Source: Chelativorans sp. AA-79 (GTDB lineage: Bacteria > Pseudomonadota > Alphaproteobacteria > Rhizobiales > Rhizobiaceae). From it: DNA of 64,000 nucleotides. The stretch covers positions 1,504,001 through 1,568,000 of the forward strand of contig NZ_CP120361.1 in NCBI RefSeq assembly GCF_029457495.1, given 5' to 3'. The position numbers and the translations under genes are program-made. Under the pieces are notes generated by a model, which had not been told where the DNA came from, did not search any database, and worked only from the letters and a program-made list of their open reading frames with translations. Shown here in pieces: positions 54,297 to 62,762 of this stretch (position 1 is its first letter; each line of letters opens with the position of its first letter).

Positions 54297-56669
54297 TCAT
54301 TCCCTTGTCTTGAGAACGCGCACCAGATCGAGCCTGTCGATGCGGCGGCGCACGATCAGCGCCGAGATCGCCGCAACGGTTACGACGATGAGGCTTGCAA
54401 TGGCGAAGGTGGATCGGTTGATGACGAAGGGGACGCGGAACAGGTCGCTCTCGAAACCTCGTACGACCGACCAGGAAAGAAGATATCCGAGCAGCCAGCC
54501 GAGCGGCTGCGCGAGAAGCACCATGGCGCCGAGCTCGATCAGGAGCACGCTCGATACCTCGCCATTGGTGAAGCCGAACACGCGCAGGCTCGCCAGCTCC
54601 CGCGCCCGCTCAGAGAACTGGATGCGGGCGGAGTTGTAGACGACGCCGAATGTGATGATGACCGCAAGCGCCGTGTAGACGCTGGTCATGATCGTGATGT
54701 TCTTCTCGATCGTCTCGCGAAAGCGCTGGCGCGACAAGCCCTGCAGGGCAATCGCCGTGACGGCGGGCGTCTCCTTGATCGTCGTGTACAGGTCGTCGAG
54801 CCGGGAGGCATCGATTTTCACGCGGACGCCGGATAGTCGCGGGCCATCGCCGATCACACGGTCGAGGGCATCGGCGCGCATATAAACGGCGAGCCCGACA
54901 TAGCTTTCCACGATGGCGCTGACGGGAACGGGCACCTTGCGGTGCGCCCGTTCGAGAAGCTCCACTTCGGCGATATCGCCCACCTGGAGGTGGAGCAGCT
55001 TGGCGACCCATTCGGAGATCATCAGGCCGACCGGCGCCGGCTCAACGGGATCGAGCGCCTTGTCCAGCATGCGCGCGAGATCCGGGTTCTCCATCATGCC
55101 GGAGATCGTCAGGCGCCGCTCGCGATGTCCGTAACGCAGGATCACCGGTGTCGCGCGAAAACCTTCCGCGCGCAGGACACCCGGCATGGCGGCGACCGAC
55201 TGCAGCGCCCGTGGCGACCGCTCGTTGGCGAAGGCGATCGTGGCATCCTGACGCTCGGTGCGGAAGAACACCGTGTCGACCATGAAGGCGACTGAATCGA
55301 AGGAGAAGAGCGCCATGATCAGGAGAGCCACGGCAAGCGAGGTGCCGAACGCCGTGAGCAGCGTGCGCACCGGCCAACGCACCAGATGCCTGAAGGCCAT
55401 GATCGTCAGCTGCGATAATATCGTCAGATGATGCGCGCCCTCGGAAAAGAAACTGCGATACCGCGTCGGCGTCGGCGGCTGCATGGCGATGGCGGAAGGC
55501 AGGCTGGCGACGCCCCAGATCGAGCGCATGCTGCCCGCCAGCGCGGCAACGGCGCTGACGATCGCGGCGATCGCGTAGAGATCGAGGCTTTGACGGAAGA
55601 TGAGGAACGGAAAGGAATAGAACTGGGCATAGAGCCGCGTCATGCCGCGGCCTAGCCAATCACCTGCAATGGAGCCGATGACGATGCCGATGAGCGCGAT
55701 GACGAGCGTCAGTTTGGCGTAGTGCCAGGCGATTGCCGCGGAGCCGTAGCCGACCGCCTTCATGAGCCCTACCTGTTCGCGTTCGAGCGCGATGAGCCGC
55801 GTCAGGATCATGTTGACGAGGAACGCCGAGACGAACAGGAAGACCGGCGGGATGACGGCTGCCATGGCGCGAAGCTGGGCCAGCTCCTCGTCGAGGAATG
55901 TGTGCGAGATCTGATCGGTCCGATCGTGTGCGCCCGTGCCGCCATAGGGCCTCAAAATGGCATCGAGCGTGTCGATGATTTCGCTGAAGTCGGCATTCCT
56001 CTGCGTACGCAGGGCGACGTCGTTGAATGCGCCCTCCATGTCGAAGATGCCCGCCAGCGCGGCACGCGGCATGAAGAAGACGCCGAAGCGCCGCTGGTCC
56101 GGAATCATGTCGCCGGGGCCGATAGCATAGATGTATTCGGGCGAAAGCACGATGCCCGTGACGGTCAGCGTGCGCTTTCGGCCGTTCATGATGGCGTCGA
56201 ACTGGCTGCCGGGCACCATTCGGTGGGCGAGGGCAAAGGGCTCCGTCACGGCGATCTCACCGGTGCGGCCGGGCTCCGGCAGCCGGCCTGAGCGCAGATA
56301 GAGCCGGTTGACGGCGGGTTCGCCATGGTCGGGGATCGAGACGGCGATGCCGGTGGCGGGCTCGGCCATTCCGGGCATATCGAGCAGGACCGGCTTGACG
56401 ATGCGCAGCTCGATCCCGCTCACCCCGGAGATTGAGGCGAGTTCGTTCTTCATCTGCAAGGGAGCGCGCGTCAGCCCCGAAAAGACGGTCGCGAACCGAT
56501 AGCGGTCGTAGAAGGCCGAACGCGTTTCTTCCAGTGACCGGTAGGCACCGATTGCAAGGATGATCGTCGCCACCCCGCAGGCCATGACTAGGGCAATCGC
56601 CAGAACCTGAGCCCACAGGCGGAAGAGGTCGCGGAGCAATTTCCTGTCCAGAACCGACATCGTCTTCAC
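54297..56669 (-). CDS. ABC efflux permease with two FtsX domains
   Basis: Protein of 790 residues. An N-terminal helix (about 16-38) and a large periplasmic domain are followed by a first three-helix FtsX module (about 270-390), then a second helix and periplasmic domain (about 430-660) and a second FtsX module near the C-terminus ([21 protein letters not shown] at about 670). This duplicated layout is that of large MacB/LolE-related permeases that act as a single chain. Its start overlaps the ATPase stop by four bases. Confidence 0.87.
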   Translation of the reverse strand: MKTMSVLDRKLLRDLFRLWAQVLAIALVMACGVATIILAIGAYRSLEETRSAFYDRYRFATVFSGLTRAPLQMKNELASISGVSGIELRIVKPVLLDMPGMAEPATGIAVSIPDHGEPAVNRLYLRSGRLPEPGRTGEIAVTEPFALAHRMVPGSQFDAIMNGRKRTLTVTGIVLSPEYIYAIGPGDMIPDQRRFGVFFMPRAALAGIFDMEGAFNDVALRTQRNADFSEIIDTLDAILRPYGGTGAHDRTDQISHTFLDEELAQLRAMAAVIPPVFLFVSAFLVNMILTRLIALEREQVGLMKAVGYGSAAIAWHYAKLTLVIALIGIVIGSIAGDWLGRGMTRLYAQFYSFPFLIFRQSLDLYAIAAIVSAVAALAGSMRSIWGVASLPSAIAMQPPTPTRYRSFFSEGAHHLTILSQLTIMAFRHLVRWPVRTLLTAFGTSLAVALLIMALFSFDSVAFMVDTVFFRTERQDATIAFANERSPRALQSVAAMPGVLRAEGFRATPVILRYGHRERRLTISGMMENPDLARMLDKALDPVEPAPVGLMISEWVAKLLHLQVGDIAEVELLERAHRKVPVPVSAIVESYVGLAVYMRADALDRVIGDGPRLSGVRVKIDASRLDDLYTTIKETPAVTAIALQGLSRQRFRETIEKNITIMTSVYTALAVIITFGVVYNSARIQFSERARELASLRVFGFTNGEVSSVLLIELGAMVLLAQPLGWLLGYLLSWSVVRGFESDLFRVPFVINRSTFAIASLIVVTVAAISALIVRRRIDRLDLVRVLKTRE

Positions 56670-57373
56670 CAGCTCACTTCGGCGGGCTGGGCCCGCTTTT
56701 CATTGACCTTGGCATCGGCAATCCGGCCATCCCTGAATGTGAAGACGCGGTGGGCGATGTCCCGGATTCCGGCGTTGTGGGTGATGATCGCCATGGTGGT
56801 CTTCAGCTCCTCGTTGATGCGCCAGAGTGCTTCGAGGACGATGATGCCGGTCTTGGAATCGAGCGCGCCGGTCGGCTCGTCGCAGAGCATCACCTCCGGC
56901 CGCTTGGCGATGGCGCGGGCAATCGCCACGCGCTGTTGCTCGCCGCCCGAGAGCTGGGCGGGGAAATGCGTCATCCGATCCTTCAGACCCACCATCTCCA
57001 GCGCCTCCTCGGGCGCCATGGGAGTCGGGGAAATCTCTGTGACGAGGGCGACATTCTCCCACGCCGTGAGGCTGGGGATCAGGTTGTAGAATTGGAACAC
57101 GAAGCCGATATGGTCGCGCCGGAAACGGGTGAGCTGCCGCTCGGAGAAGGCGGTGATATCCTGGCCGCGAAAGTGCACCGTACCCGAGGTCGCGCGATCG
57201 AGCCCGCCCATGATGTTGAGGAGGGTCGACTTGCCGCTGCCCGAGGGACCGAGCAGAACCGCCATCTCACCTTGTTCGAGGTCGAGGTCCACGCCGCGAA
57301 GCGCGAAGACCTCGACCTCGCCGGAGCGATAGATCTTCGTCAGGTTGTGGGCGGAGAAGATCGGGTCGTCCAT
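56666..57373 (-). CDS. ABC efflux ATPase (LolD/MacB/DevA type)
   Basis: ATPase of 235 residues with Walker [10 protein letters not shown] (about 42-50), the Q-loop [19 protein letters not shown], signature [16 protein letters not shown], and Walker [16 protein letters not shown], all typical of the LolD/MacB subfamily. It is the first gene of the ATPase, permease, adaptor operon. A strong FNR/FixK-type box lies 55 bases upstream of the start, which suggests induction at low oxygen. Confidence 0.93.
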   Translation of the reverse strand: MDDPIFSAHNLTKIYRSGEVEVFALRGVDLDLEQGEMAVLLGPSGSGKSTLLNIMGGLDRATSGTVHFRGQDITAFSERQLTRFRRDHIGFVFQFYNLIPSLTAWENVALVTEISPTPMAPEEALEMVGLKDRMTHFPAQLSGGEQQRVAIARAIAKRPEVMLCDEPTGALDSKTGIIVLEALWRINEELKTTMAIITHNAGIRDIAHRVFTFRDGRIADAKVNEKRAQPAEVSW

Positions 57374-57427
57374 GAAAGCGGCCTCGGCATTGGTCCGCCT
57401 TTGATAGGGTGTCGGGGCCGCAACGCC

Positions 57428-57441
57428 TTGATGCGTGTCAA
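57428..57441 (-). promoter_or_regulatory. FNR/FixK-type box before the ABC efflux operon
   Basis: TTGAT-GCGT-GTCAA, one base off the perfect TTGAT-N4-ATCAA dyad, 55 bases before the ATPase start codon. This fits an activator site at about -40 from a promoter. Confidence 0.65.
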
Positions 57442-57472
57442 ACCGCTGCCGCCATGGCCCGACGACAGTCCG

Positions 57473-57901
57473 TTAGTGTGCCGGCCACAGCTGGCGCAGT
57501 GACTTCTTCATGGAGTTGCGGACCTGGAGGATCTCGCCGGGCGAGATATGGCGGTCGAGCAGCCGAAACACGGCGGCTATTGCCGTATCGGCATCATGGA
57601 GCATGTCGTGTTCAAAATCACGGCCGATGCGTAAAATGAAGTCTTCCTTCTTGCGATCCCAAACCGGGCTTTCCTGGGGTTGCCAGCCCTCGAAGAAGAC
57701 GCCGCGGACGAGGACGGGAAGTTGCGCTGAGAGATCGGCGACTTCCTCAGGGGAAAGCCAGTCGCGAAGCGCGTGGAGGACCGAGCGGAAGAGATGATAG
57801 GCGCGTGGCTCGCTCCAATTCAGATCGGCCGCGAGCTCGTTCACCCATTGCTGCGCCTGCTGCGCGGCCTGGGTGAAGCTGGATATGGTGGTATGTGTCA
57901 T
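57473..57901 (-). CDS. DUF2267 domain protein
   Basis: Helical protein of 142 residues with the DUF2267 pattern: AQQWVNELAADLNW, AYHLFRSVLHALRDWLSPEEVADLSAQLP, then LVRGVFFEGW. The function is unknown; members are frequent in low-oxygen and stress regulons. The start at 57901 has AGGAGTACTGCC upstream. The gene has its own FNR-type box 50 bases upstream. Confidence 0.88.
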   Translation of the reverse strand: MTHTTISSFTQAAQQAQQWVNELAADLNWSEPRAYHLFRSVLHALRDWLSPEEVADLSAQLPVLVRGVFFEGWQPQESPVWDRKKEDFILRIGRDFEHDMLHDADTAIAAVFRLLDRHISPGEILQVRNSMKKSLRQLWPAH

Positions 57902-57950
57902 GGCAGTACTCCTGAAAAGCACCTCTTCCCACGGTAGGCGGCCAGTTGCA

Positions 57951-57964
57951 TTGAGCCGTATCAA
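57951..57964 (-). promoter_or_regulatory. FNR/FixK-type box before the DUF2267 gene
   Basis: TTGAG-CCGT-ATCAA, one base off the perfect dyad, 50 bases before the DUF2267 start codon and just beyond the stop of the regulator gene. Confidence 0.65.
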
Positions 57965-57976
57965 GTCTCGCGCCGA

Positions 57977-58753
57977 TCAGGCGGTGCGCAATATTCGTTC
58001 CACCGGAACGCTGAGCTTCATTTCGGTAACGTCGCGCCCAGAAAGTTCGATCAGGCGACGTTCGTCCAGGATACGGAATCGCTGGGGGTTGATGATGCTC
58101 AAAACACGATGCCGCGCCATTTCCTGAATGGAGCGGCTGATCGATTCGACCGTCGTCCCCAGATAGGCGGCCATGTCTCGGCGCGAGATCGGGATCGTCA
58201 CCGAGTTGCCCAGACACTGAAGGGAATCCGGTGGAAATTTGGCCGAGCGGCGGCGAAGGACCAGGAGAAAGGTGGCAATGCGTTCAGTCACTGACTGGCA
58301 GCCCAGTAGCAGCATCCAGTTCTGCGCGCTCTGAAGCTCATCGAGCATCGAGAGCAGCATCCGGTGCTCCAATGCAGGGAATTGCGAAAGCAAGCTTTCG
58401 AAGCCGGCACGACTATAGCAGCATAGCGTCACGTCCGTTGCCGCTTCGATCGAAACATTCGAGGTGGAGGAGAAGACGCGGCCGAACATGTCGGAAGGCA
58501 TCAGGAGCCCAACGATCAACTGTCGTCCGTCGTACAGCGTCTTCTGCATTCTTAGCACGCCACGCGTGACGGTGCCGACGAAGGGAGCTTCCTCTTCCTC
58601 ACCGACGATAATTTCGCCTGCAGCATATCTTTTGATCCGGCCGAGGCGCTGGAGTTGCCGGTGCAATTCCGGTTCCATTTCTTGACATATGGAACAGCGC
58701 TGGGTGGTCGATTGATCGGCTGCGGGCGTGTGCAGGGTGGACAACGCGGTCAT
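57977..58753 (-). CDS. CRP/FNR-family regulator
   Basis: Protein of 258 residues with a cyclic-nucleotide-fold sensor domain (about 25-145), a long dimer helix and a C-terminal winged helix. The recognition helix MAAYLGTTVESISRSIQEM has the E-x-x-S-R residues that read the TTGA half-site, matching the boxes found nearby. The N-terminus has a C-x2-C pair (Cys20, Cys23) and the sensor domain a CC pair (111-112), but the third N-terminal Cys of FNR is not seen, so an iron-sulfur cluster with the usual four ligands is uncertain. I start at 58753; there is a GAGGGAA just before it. Confidence 0.88.
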   Translation of the reverse strand: MTALSTLHTPAADQSTTQRCSICQEMEPELHRQLQRLGRIKRYAAGEIIVGEEEEAPFVGTVTRGVLRMQKTLYDGRQLIVGLLMPSDMFGRVFSSTSNVSIEAATDVTLCCYSRAGFESLLSQFPALEHRMLLSMLDELQSAQNWMLLLGCQSVTERIATFLLVLRRRSAKFPPDSLQCLGNSVTIPISRRDMAAYLGTTVESISRSIQEMARHRVLSIINPQRFRILDERRLIELSGRDVTEMKLSVPVERILRTA

Positions 58754-58868
58754 TGGTTCCCTCGACAGGCAAGGATGCGATTTCGCGCCGCTGGTTGAGG
58801 CAAGCAGCGGTCGGGCTGCTCCTGTTTCCTTCTCAATGCCAGATTGGCAGAGTTGACCGCTTTGAACT

Positions 58869-58882
58869 TTGCTCAGGATCAA
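58869..58882 (-). promoter_or_regulatory. FNR/FixK-type box before the regulator gene
   Basis: TTGCT-CAGG-ATCAA, one base off the perfect dyad, 116 bases before the regulator start, suggesting autoregulation. Confidence 0.5.
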
Positions 58883-58913
58883 AGAATTCGGTGGCTCACG
58901 ATCAGTTATTGAA

Positions 58914-58938
58914 AAGGCCGGATCTTTGATCCGGCCTT
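58914..58938 (-). terminator. Rho-independent terminator after the Hsp20 operon
   Basis: A perfect 11-base stem (AAGGCCGGATC) with a three-base loop, followed on the minus strand by TTTTC. It lies 27 bases after the stop of the SHOCT gene and ends the minus-strand operon. Confidence 0.85.
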
Positions 58939-58964
58939 CAGGCAGCGGTACATTGGAGTGCCGC

Positions 58965-59333
58965 CTATTTCTCTAGCACCTGCCGACGATCCTCAAACTC
59001 TTTCTTATCGATTTCGCCGCGGGCGAAACGCTCCCTCAGGATTTCGAGTGGCGTCAAGCCTGCAGCCGATTGCTGTAGCCCGGGGGTGGTCTGCCAGCCT
59101 CCTCCCGCCCAACGGACGAGCAGGACCGTGACGGCAATCAAAGCCGCCAACACCAGAATGACGGTTAGCGGTCCAAAGATCATCATGCCGTACAAACCGC
59201 TCCCCCAGTCCATCATGTGGGGGCCGTAGACATATCGGCTTTGTTCCGTCACCTCCTGCGCCAACGCTGGGCCGGAAAGGAAGCCGGTGATGGCACTTCC
59301 CGCCACCACAAGGAGAGTGAACATCTTCAGCAT
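58965..59333 (-). CDS. Membrane protein with C-terminal SHOCT motif
   Basis: Protein of about 122 residues: signal-like N-terminus, a short periplasmic-looking stretch rich in His, Met and Trp (YGPHMMDWGSGLYGMM), one transmembrane helix (about 60-82) and a C-terminal SHOCT motif (LTPLEILRERFARGEIDKKEFEDRRQVL). I prefer the start at 59333, with GGAG six bases upstream, over one four codons earlier. SHOCT modules are short oligomerisation or targeting tails. It is the last gene of the Hsp20 operon, before the terminator. Confidence 0.82.
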   Translation of the reverse strand: MLKMFTLLVVAGSAITGFLSGPALAQEVTEQSRYVYGPHMMDWGSGLYGMMIFGPLTVILVLAALIAVTVLLVRWAGGGWQTTPGLQQSAAGLTPLEILRERFARGEIDKKEFEDRRQVLEK

Positions 59334-59364
59334 TTTCAGCTCCATCGCGCCAGGCCGCCGCGCT

Positions 59365-59832
59365 CTATTCCTGGATGAACTGGCGGATCTCGTCCGGCGT
59401 CACGTTTCCGTCCTTGTCCGCGTCGATGCTATCGAAGATCCGTTTGTGAATGGCCGACACTTCCTCGAAGGAGAGGCCACCGTCACCGTTGGCATCCGCG
59501 ATCGCAAACATGATCTTCATCATGTGCGGCCGCATAGGGCGCATGGGCATTGCGCCCATCATCCCCGGCTGCATGGCACCCATCATATCGGGCATCATGC
59601 CGCCTCCCATCATACCAGGACCCCCTTGCCCCATCATGCCGGGGCTGGCGGGCTGCTCTTCTTGTGGCGCTTCGGCATCCGCCTGGGGAGATGGCGCGGC
59701 CTGCGCAACAAGCGGATGATGTGCATCATGGGACGTATCCGTCTGCGCAGCAGATGCCGCGGTAGCGCCGGCTGCCACCAAGGCCGCCAGGGCTAGGGCG
59801 GGTGGAAATGCGGCTCTGATCTTGGCGTACAT
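59365..59832 (-). CDS. Secreted EF-hand protein with methionine-rich region
   Basis: Protein of 155 residues. Signal peptide about 1-29 (ending ASA-AQ). Residues 66-105 contain about sixteen methionines in GMM/MMG repeats. Two EF-hand loops follow: DANGDGGLSFEE (113-124) and DADKDGNVTPDE (137-148), both with the acidic positions needed to bind calcium. Met-rich repeats of this kind are typical of periplasmic copper-binding proteins. Calcium binding is well supported; copper binding is inference. Confidence 0.85.
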   Translation of the reverse strand: MYAKIRAAFPPALALAALVAAGATAASAAQTDTSHDAHHPLVAQAAPSPQADAEAPQEEQPASPGMMGQGGPGMMGGGMMPDMMGAMQPGMMGAMPMRPMRPHMMKIMFAIADANGDGGLSFEEVSAIHKRIFDSIDADKDGNVTPDEIRQFIQE

Positions 59833-59845
59833 GGAAGTCTCCAGT

Positions 59846-60079
59846 TCATTCATTGCACATATGCGCCGAGGCGCGACGCGCGCTTATGCGGCCATGGTCT
59901 TCCCACTGCCGGGACGGTCGGAAAGCCGCTTTTGCCAAATGCTCCAGGTCCAGCTCCCGGTTGTTCAATCCGAGATAACGTCGGATCGCCGCGTCCGGGA
60001 CGCCGAGATCGCGCAGGACGGCGATGGACAGTGCAAGCTCCACGGCTTCGCAGAGATCGGGTAGCTGTGGTTGTGCCAT
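59846..60079 (-). CDS. Small protein of unknown function in the Hsp20 operon
   Basis: Protein of 77 residues with a good ribosome site (GGGGAAAG) before the ATG at 60079. The first 50 residues look like helices with a conserved-looking RDLGVPDAAIRRYLGLNNRE stretch, possibly a small helix-turn-helix-like fold; the tail is basic. I do not recognise the family. It lies 52 bases after hsp20 and 13 before the EF-hand gene. Confidence 0.6.
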   Translation of the reverse strand: MAQPQLPDLCEAVELALSIAVLRDLGVPDAAIRRYLGLNNRELDLEHLAKAAFRPSRQWEDHGRISARRASAHMCNE

Positions 60080-60131
60080 GGATCTTTCCCCGGCTCTTGC
60101 GTGTGCCCGCTCCGGCGCAGGCTTTGCCGTC

Positions 60132-60659
60132 TCACGCAGCCTTGACTACGATCTTCTTGTCGGCCTTCTGCGCCTGAGCTGTCTTTGGCAGCCTTACAGT
60201 CAGGACACCTTTGGTGAAGGTAGCCTCGATTTTGTCCGCGTCCACTCCGTCGGGGACTCGGAAAGAGCGCTGGAAGGAGCCGTAGCGGCGCTCGGACAGG
60301 TAATAGTCCTTGTCCTTTTCCTCCTTCTCTTCCTTCTTCTCGCCCTTGATCGTCAGCGTGTGGTTGGAAAGCTTGATCTCGACGTTCTTCTCGTCGATGC
60401 CGGGAAGCTCGGCCGTGATTTCGTATTCCTTCTCCTTCTCGACGAGATCCATTGCCGGTGCGACCTGCCAGGCGGCGCGGCTGAACTTCGGTATCTCAAG
60501 GTCGAAGGCGGCACGGGACGGCAGGCGCCAGCCGAATGGATGGAAATCGTCGAAGAGACGATCGATCTCCCGCCGCAGGCTCTCAAACGGCGCCCATCCC
60601 TCAGGAGACGCAACGGATTTTTCGGATTTCACCGGCAGTTTTGTGGCAGCTTCGGCCAT
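60132..60659 (-). CDS. Small heat shock protein, Hsp20 family
   Basis: ATP-independent chaperone of 175 residues. The alpha-crystallin domain spans about residues 68-165: the EYEITAELPGIDEKNVEIKL strand pair, the charged GEKKEEKEEKDKDYY loop, SFQRSFRVPDGVDADKIEA, and the GVLTVRLPK ending. The start at 60659 (MAEAATK) has AAGGAGTATC upstream. It heads the operon Hsp20, small protein, EF-hand protein, SHOCT protein. An FNR-type box lies 240 bases upstream. Confidence 0.93.
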   Translation of the reverse strand: MAEAATKLPVKSEKSVASPEGWAPFESLRREIDRLFDDFHPFGWRLPSRAAFDLEIPKFSRAAWQVAPAMDLVEKEKEYEITAELPGIDEKNVEIKLSNHTLTIKGEKKEEKEEKDKDYYLSERRYGSFQRSFRVPDGVDADKIEATFTKGVLTVRLPKTAQAQKADKKIVVKAA

Positions 60660-60898
60660 GGATCGATACTCCTTGTTTCTCTTGGAACCGGCAGGTGCCG
60701 CCGCCTCCGCCCGTCGACATCGGGTCTCCCCGAAAGGCGCGCGGGCCGGAGGCAAGCGGTCCCGCCTGTCAGGCCTCTTCGCCGGTCTGGTCCCTGGCTT
60801 CGCGAGTTGCGCCTTGCGGCGGCTTCCCGCGCCCGCTTCACCGAACCCGGCTCAGCCTGACAAGAGCTGCATCAAACCGGAAAAGCGGCCATGGGGCA

Positions 60899-60912
60899 TT
60901 GACGTGCGTCAA
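60899..60912. promoter_or_regulatory. FNR/FixK-type box between Hsp20 and nitroreductase genes
   Basis: TTGAC-GTGC-GTCAA, a fully symmetrical dyad of the FixK/FNR type. It lies 240 bases before the Hsp20 start and 213 before the nitroreductase start in the divergent region. Confidence 0.6.
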
Positions 60913-61053
60913 CTTTGCGCCGAATTGCTCGCGGCCTTAAGGAATGTCGTCTTCAACTGCCCTACCGCCCTCGGTCTCCCAGGCAGAGATGTGACGGCCT
61001 CAGCGCATGGCCAGGCTGAGCCGGGAAACTCCGTTTCGAACGAATGGCTCTAC

Positions 61054-61067
61054 TTGATCGCCGTCAA
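61054..61067 (+). promoter_or_regulatory. FNR/FixK-type box before the nitroreductase gene
   Basis: TTGAT-CGCC-GTCAA, one base off the perfect dyad, 58 bases before the GTG start codon of the nitroreductase-like gene. Confidence 0.65.
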
Positions 61068-61124
61068 TGAGGCACGTGTAGCCACCATTCAAAGTCATCC
61101 GGGAACAAAACACGGAGATTCGTT

Positions 61125-61781
61125 GTGCGCGGACTGACGAGACGCTTTTTCGTTGCATCGGCTGCACTGAGCGCTGGGATGACATCAAGGTTCGCATCAG
61201 CCGGAGCCGACATCGCAATGCCTGCGAGTGCAAAGAGTGGCGGCATGCCGCTTCTCGAGGCGCTTTCCAAGCGGCGCTCGACAAGGCTTTTTTCCGACGA
61301 GGCAATCGACGAAGCCACCCTTTCCACATTTCTATGGTGCGCCTTCGGCATCAACCGTCCAGACAGCGGCTACCGGACCGCTCCGTCATGGCGAAGCTCG
61401 ATGGAGACCGACATCTACGTCGCCGATATTCGCGGCGTAAGAAAGTTCGATCCCTCTGCGGAGGCAATGGCGCCCGCGTTGGATGAAGACATCAGAAAGA
61501 AGGCGAGCCCGCAGCCCTTTGTGGGTACGGCCCCCACGGTGCTGATCTATGTCGCTGACAGAAGCCGGATGGCTGACGCCCCGGAACCGGCGCAGATCCA
61601 GTCCGCGCATGTGGACGCGGCGATCATCGCCCAGAACGTCTACCTTTACTGCGCGTCCGTCGGGCTCGGAACGTGCCTGGTAGGCGGCGCGGACAAGGAG
61701 GGGCTCAAGGCGCTCTTGAGGCTGCCCGACACGCAGCTGGTCACCTTCGTCCAGCCAGTTGGCTATCCCAAGACGAATTGA
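61125..61781 (+). CDS. Exported nitroreductase-like protein
   Basis: Protein of 218 residues with a GTG start supported by CGGAG upstream. The N-terminus, LTRRFFVASAALSAGM, looks like a Tat signal (TRRFF), so it would be exported already folded with its FMN. The nitroreductase fold begins at RRSTRLFSDEAIDEATLS (about 49) and ends with ASVGLGTCLVGGADKEGLKALLRL and FVQPVGYP. Members reduce nitro groups, quinones or flavins with NAD(P)H, but a periplasmic form would need another electron source. Its 3' end overlaps the convergent SGNH-like gene by 41 bases. Confidence 0.85.
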   Translation: MRGLTRRFFVASAALSAGMTSRFASAGADIAMPASAKSGGMPLLEALSKRRSTRLFSDEAIDEATLSTFLWCAFGINRPDSGYRTAPSWRSSMETDIYVADIRGVRKFDPSAEAMAPALDEDIRKKASPQPFVGTAPTVLIYVADRSRMADAPEPAQIQSAHVDAAIIAQNVYLYCASVGLGTCLVGGADKEGLKALLRLPDTQLVTFVQPVGYPKTN

Positions 61782-62754
61782 GCGGAGCCTGCTTCCGAGC
61801 GAGGATCGGCTTAAGATGCCGCTCAAAGAATTCTGTCACGCCGGCACGATTGAGATGATCCGTGTCGGCGTAGAATTGCGGCTCGTCCATCGCGCCGGAG
61901 AAATCCAGGAACGTGAAGCCGTACTGCACCGCCCGCGACTGCAATGCGGCATTGAACTCCGCCTCGTTCGGCAGCAGCGCCGCAAAACGCGAAGGCAGTG
62001 GGAACTTGGCCACCACGACCCTGGCTCTGTTCTGCTTCGCCAGCTCGACGAGTTCGGCGAACTCTTCAAGGTAATGCTCGCGCGCGGCCTCCTCATCCGC
62101 GACCGCTGGGTGGAGGTATTCATCCCGTTTCTTCTCGGCCAAGGCGGACGGTTTGAAGGTGCGGTCGAAGATCATCTCTCCTTCCCAGATATCGGGGCGG
62201 AAGCGCTCCCGGTTGTTGAGCTTTGAAAAGCCGGTCAGATAGTCGAGAAGCGCGCGGGGATCGACGCCTTCAGCAAGGACGTAGCCCGCGAGATTGAGTG
62301 CGAGCGGCAGATGGAAGGGTGTCCTGGCCAGCAACGCGCCGTCGGCAAGGCGATCCTCGTTCCACATGGGCGAGCGGAAGGCGAAGCCGTCCGCCACATA
62401 GAGGATGTTCTCCGTCGAATGCTCCCGCAGGAAATGTTCCAGAACGAAGCGGTTGTAGAGAGGTCCGGTGCCGGGCCCCGCAAGGTTGAGGATACTGGCG
62501 CCGGTTTGTTCCTCCATCTCACTGTTGAAGCCGCCGAAGTCGAGCGGCATGGCGTGAGACGCACCGAGGATCACCCAGTCGAAGCGCTCGCGATCCGCAG
62601 CGTCGATCTTGAAGATCGGGTTCATGTGGCCGTTGCGATGGACGAGGTATTCGGAGCCGGCAAGGAGAAGAAGGTAGAGGAGAACGCCGATGGTGATGAA
62701 ACCGGCCGCCGTTCCCGCCTTGATGCCTGTCCTGATCGGTATGACGCGTTCCAT
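61741..62754 (-). CDS. SGNH/AlgX-AlgJ-like protein partnered with MBOAT acyltransferase
   Basis: Protein of 337 residues with one N-terminal membrane helix (about 15-35) and a periplasmic domain of the SGNH hydrolase type: WVILGASHAMPLDFGGF near residue 60 (the GxSx block) and ADTDHLNRAGVTEFFE near 305 (the DxxH block). Such proteins act with MBOAT transferases to acetylate exported polysaccharides or other surface polymers. The start at 62754 lies eight bases after the MBOAT stop, so both genes are one operon. Confidence 0.8.
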   Translation of the reverse strand: MERVIPIRTGIKAGTAAGFITIGVLLYLLLLAGSEYLVHRNGHMNPIFKIDAADRERFDWVILGASHAMPLDFGGFNSEMEEQTGASILNLAGPGTGPLYNRFVLEHFLREHSTENILYVADGFAFRSPMWNEDRLADGALLARTPFHLPLALNLAGYVLAEGVDPRALLDYLTGFSKLNNRERFRPDIWEGEMIFDRTFKPSALAEKKRDEYLHPAVADEEAAREHYLEEFAELVELAKQNRARVVVAKFPLPSRFAALLPNEAEFNAALQSRAVQYGFTFLDFSGAMDEPQFYADTDHLNRAGVTEFFERHLKPILARKQAPLNSSWDSQLAGRR

Positions 62755-62762
62755 GACGAACC

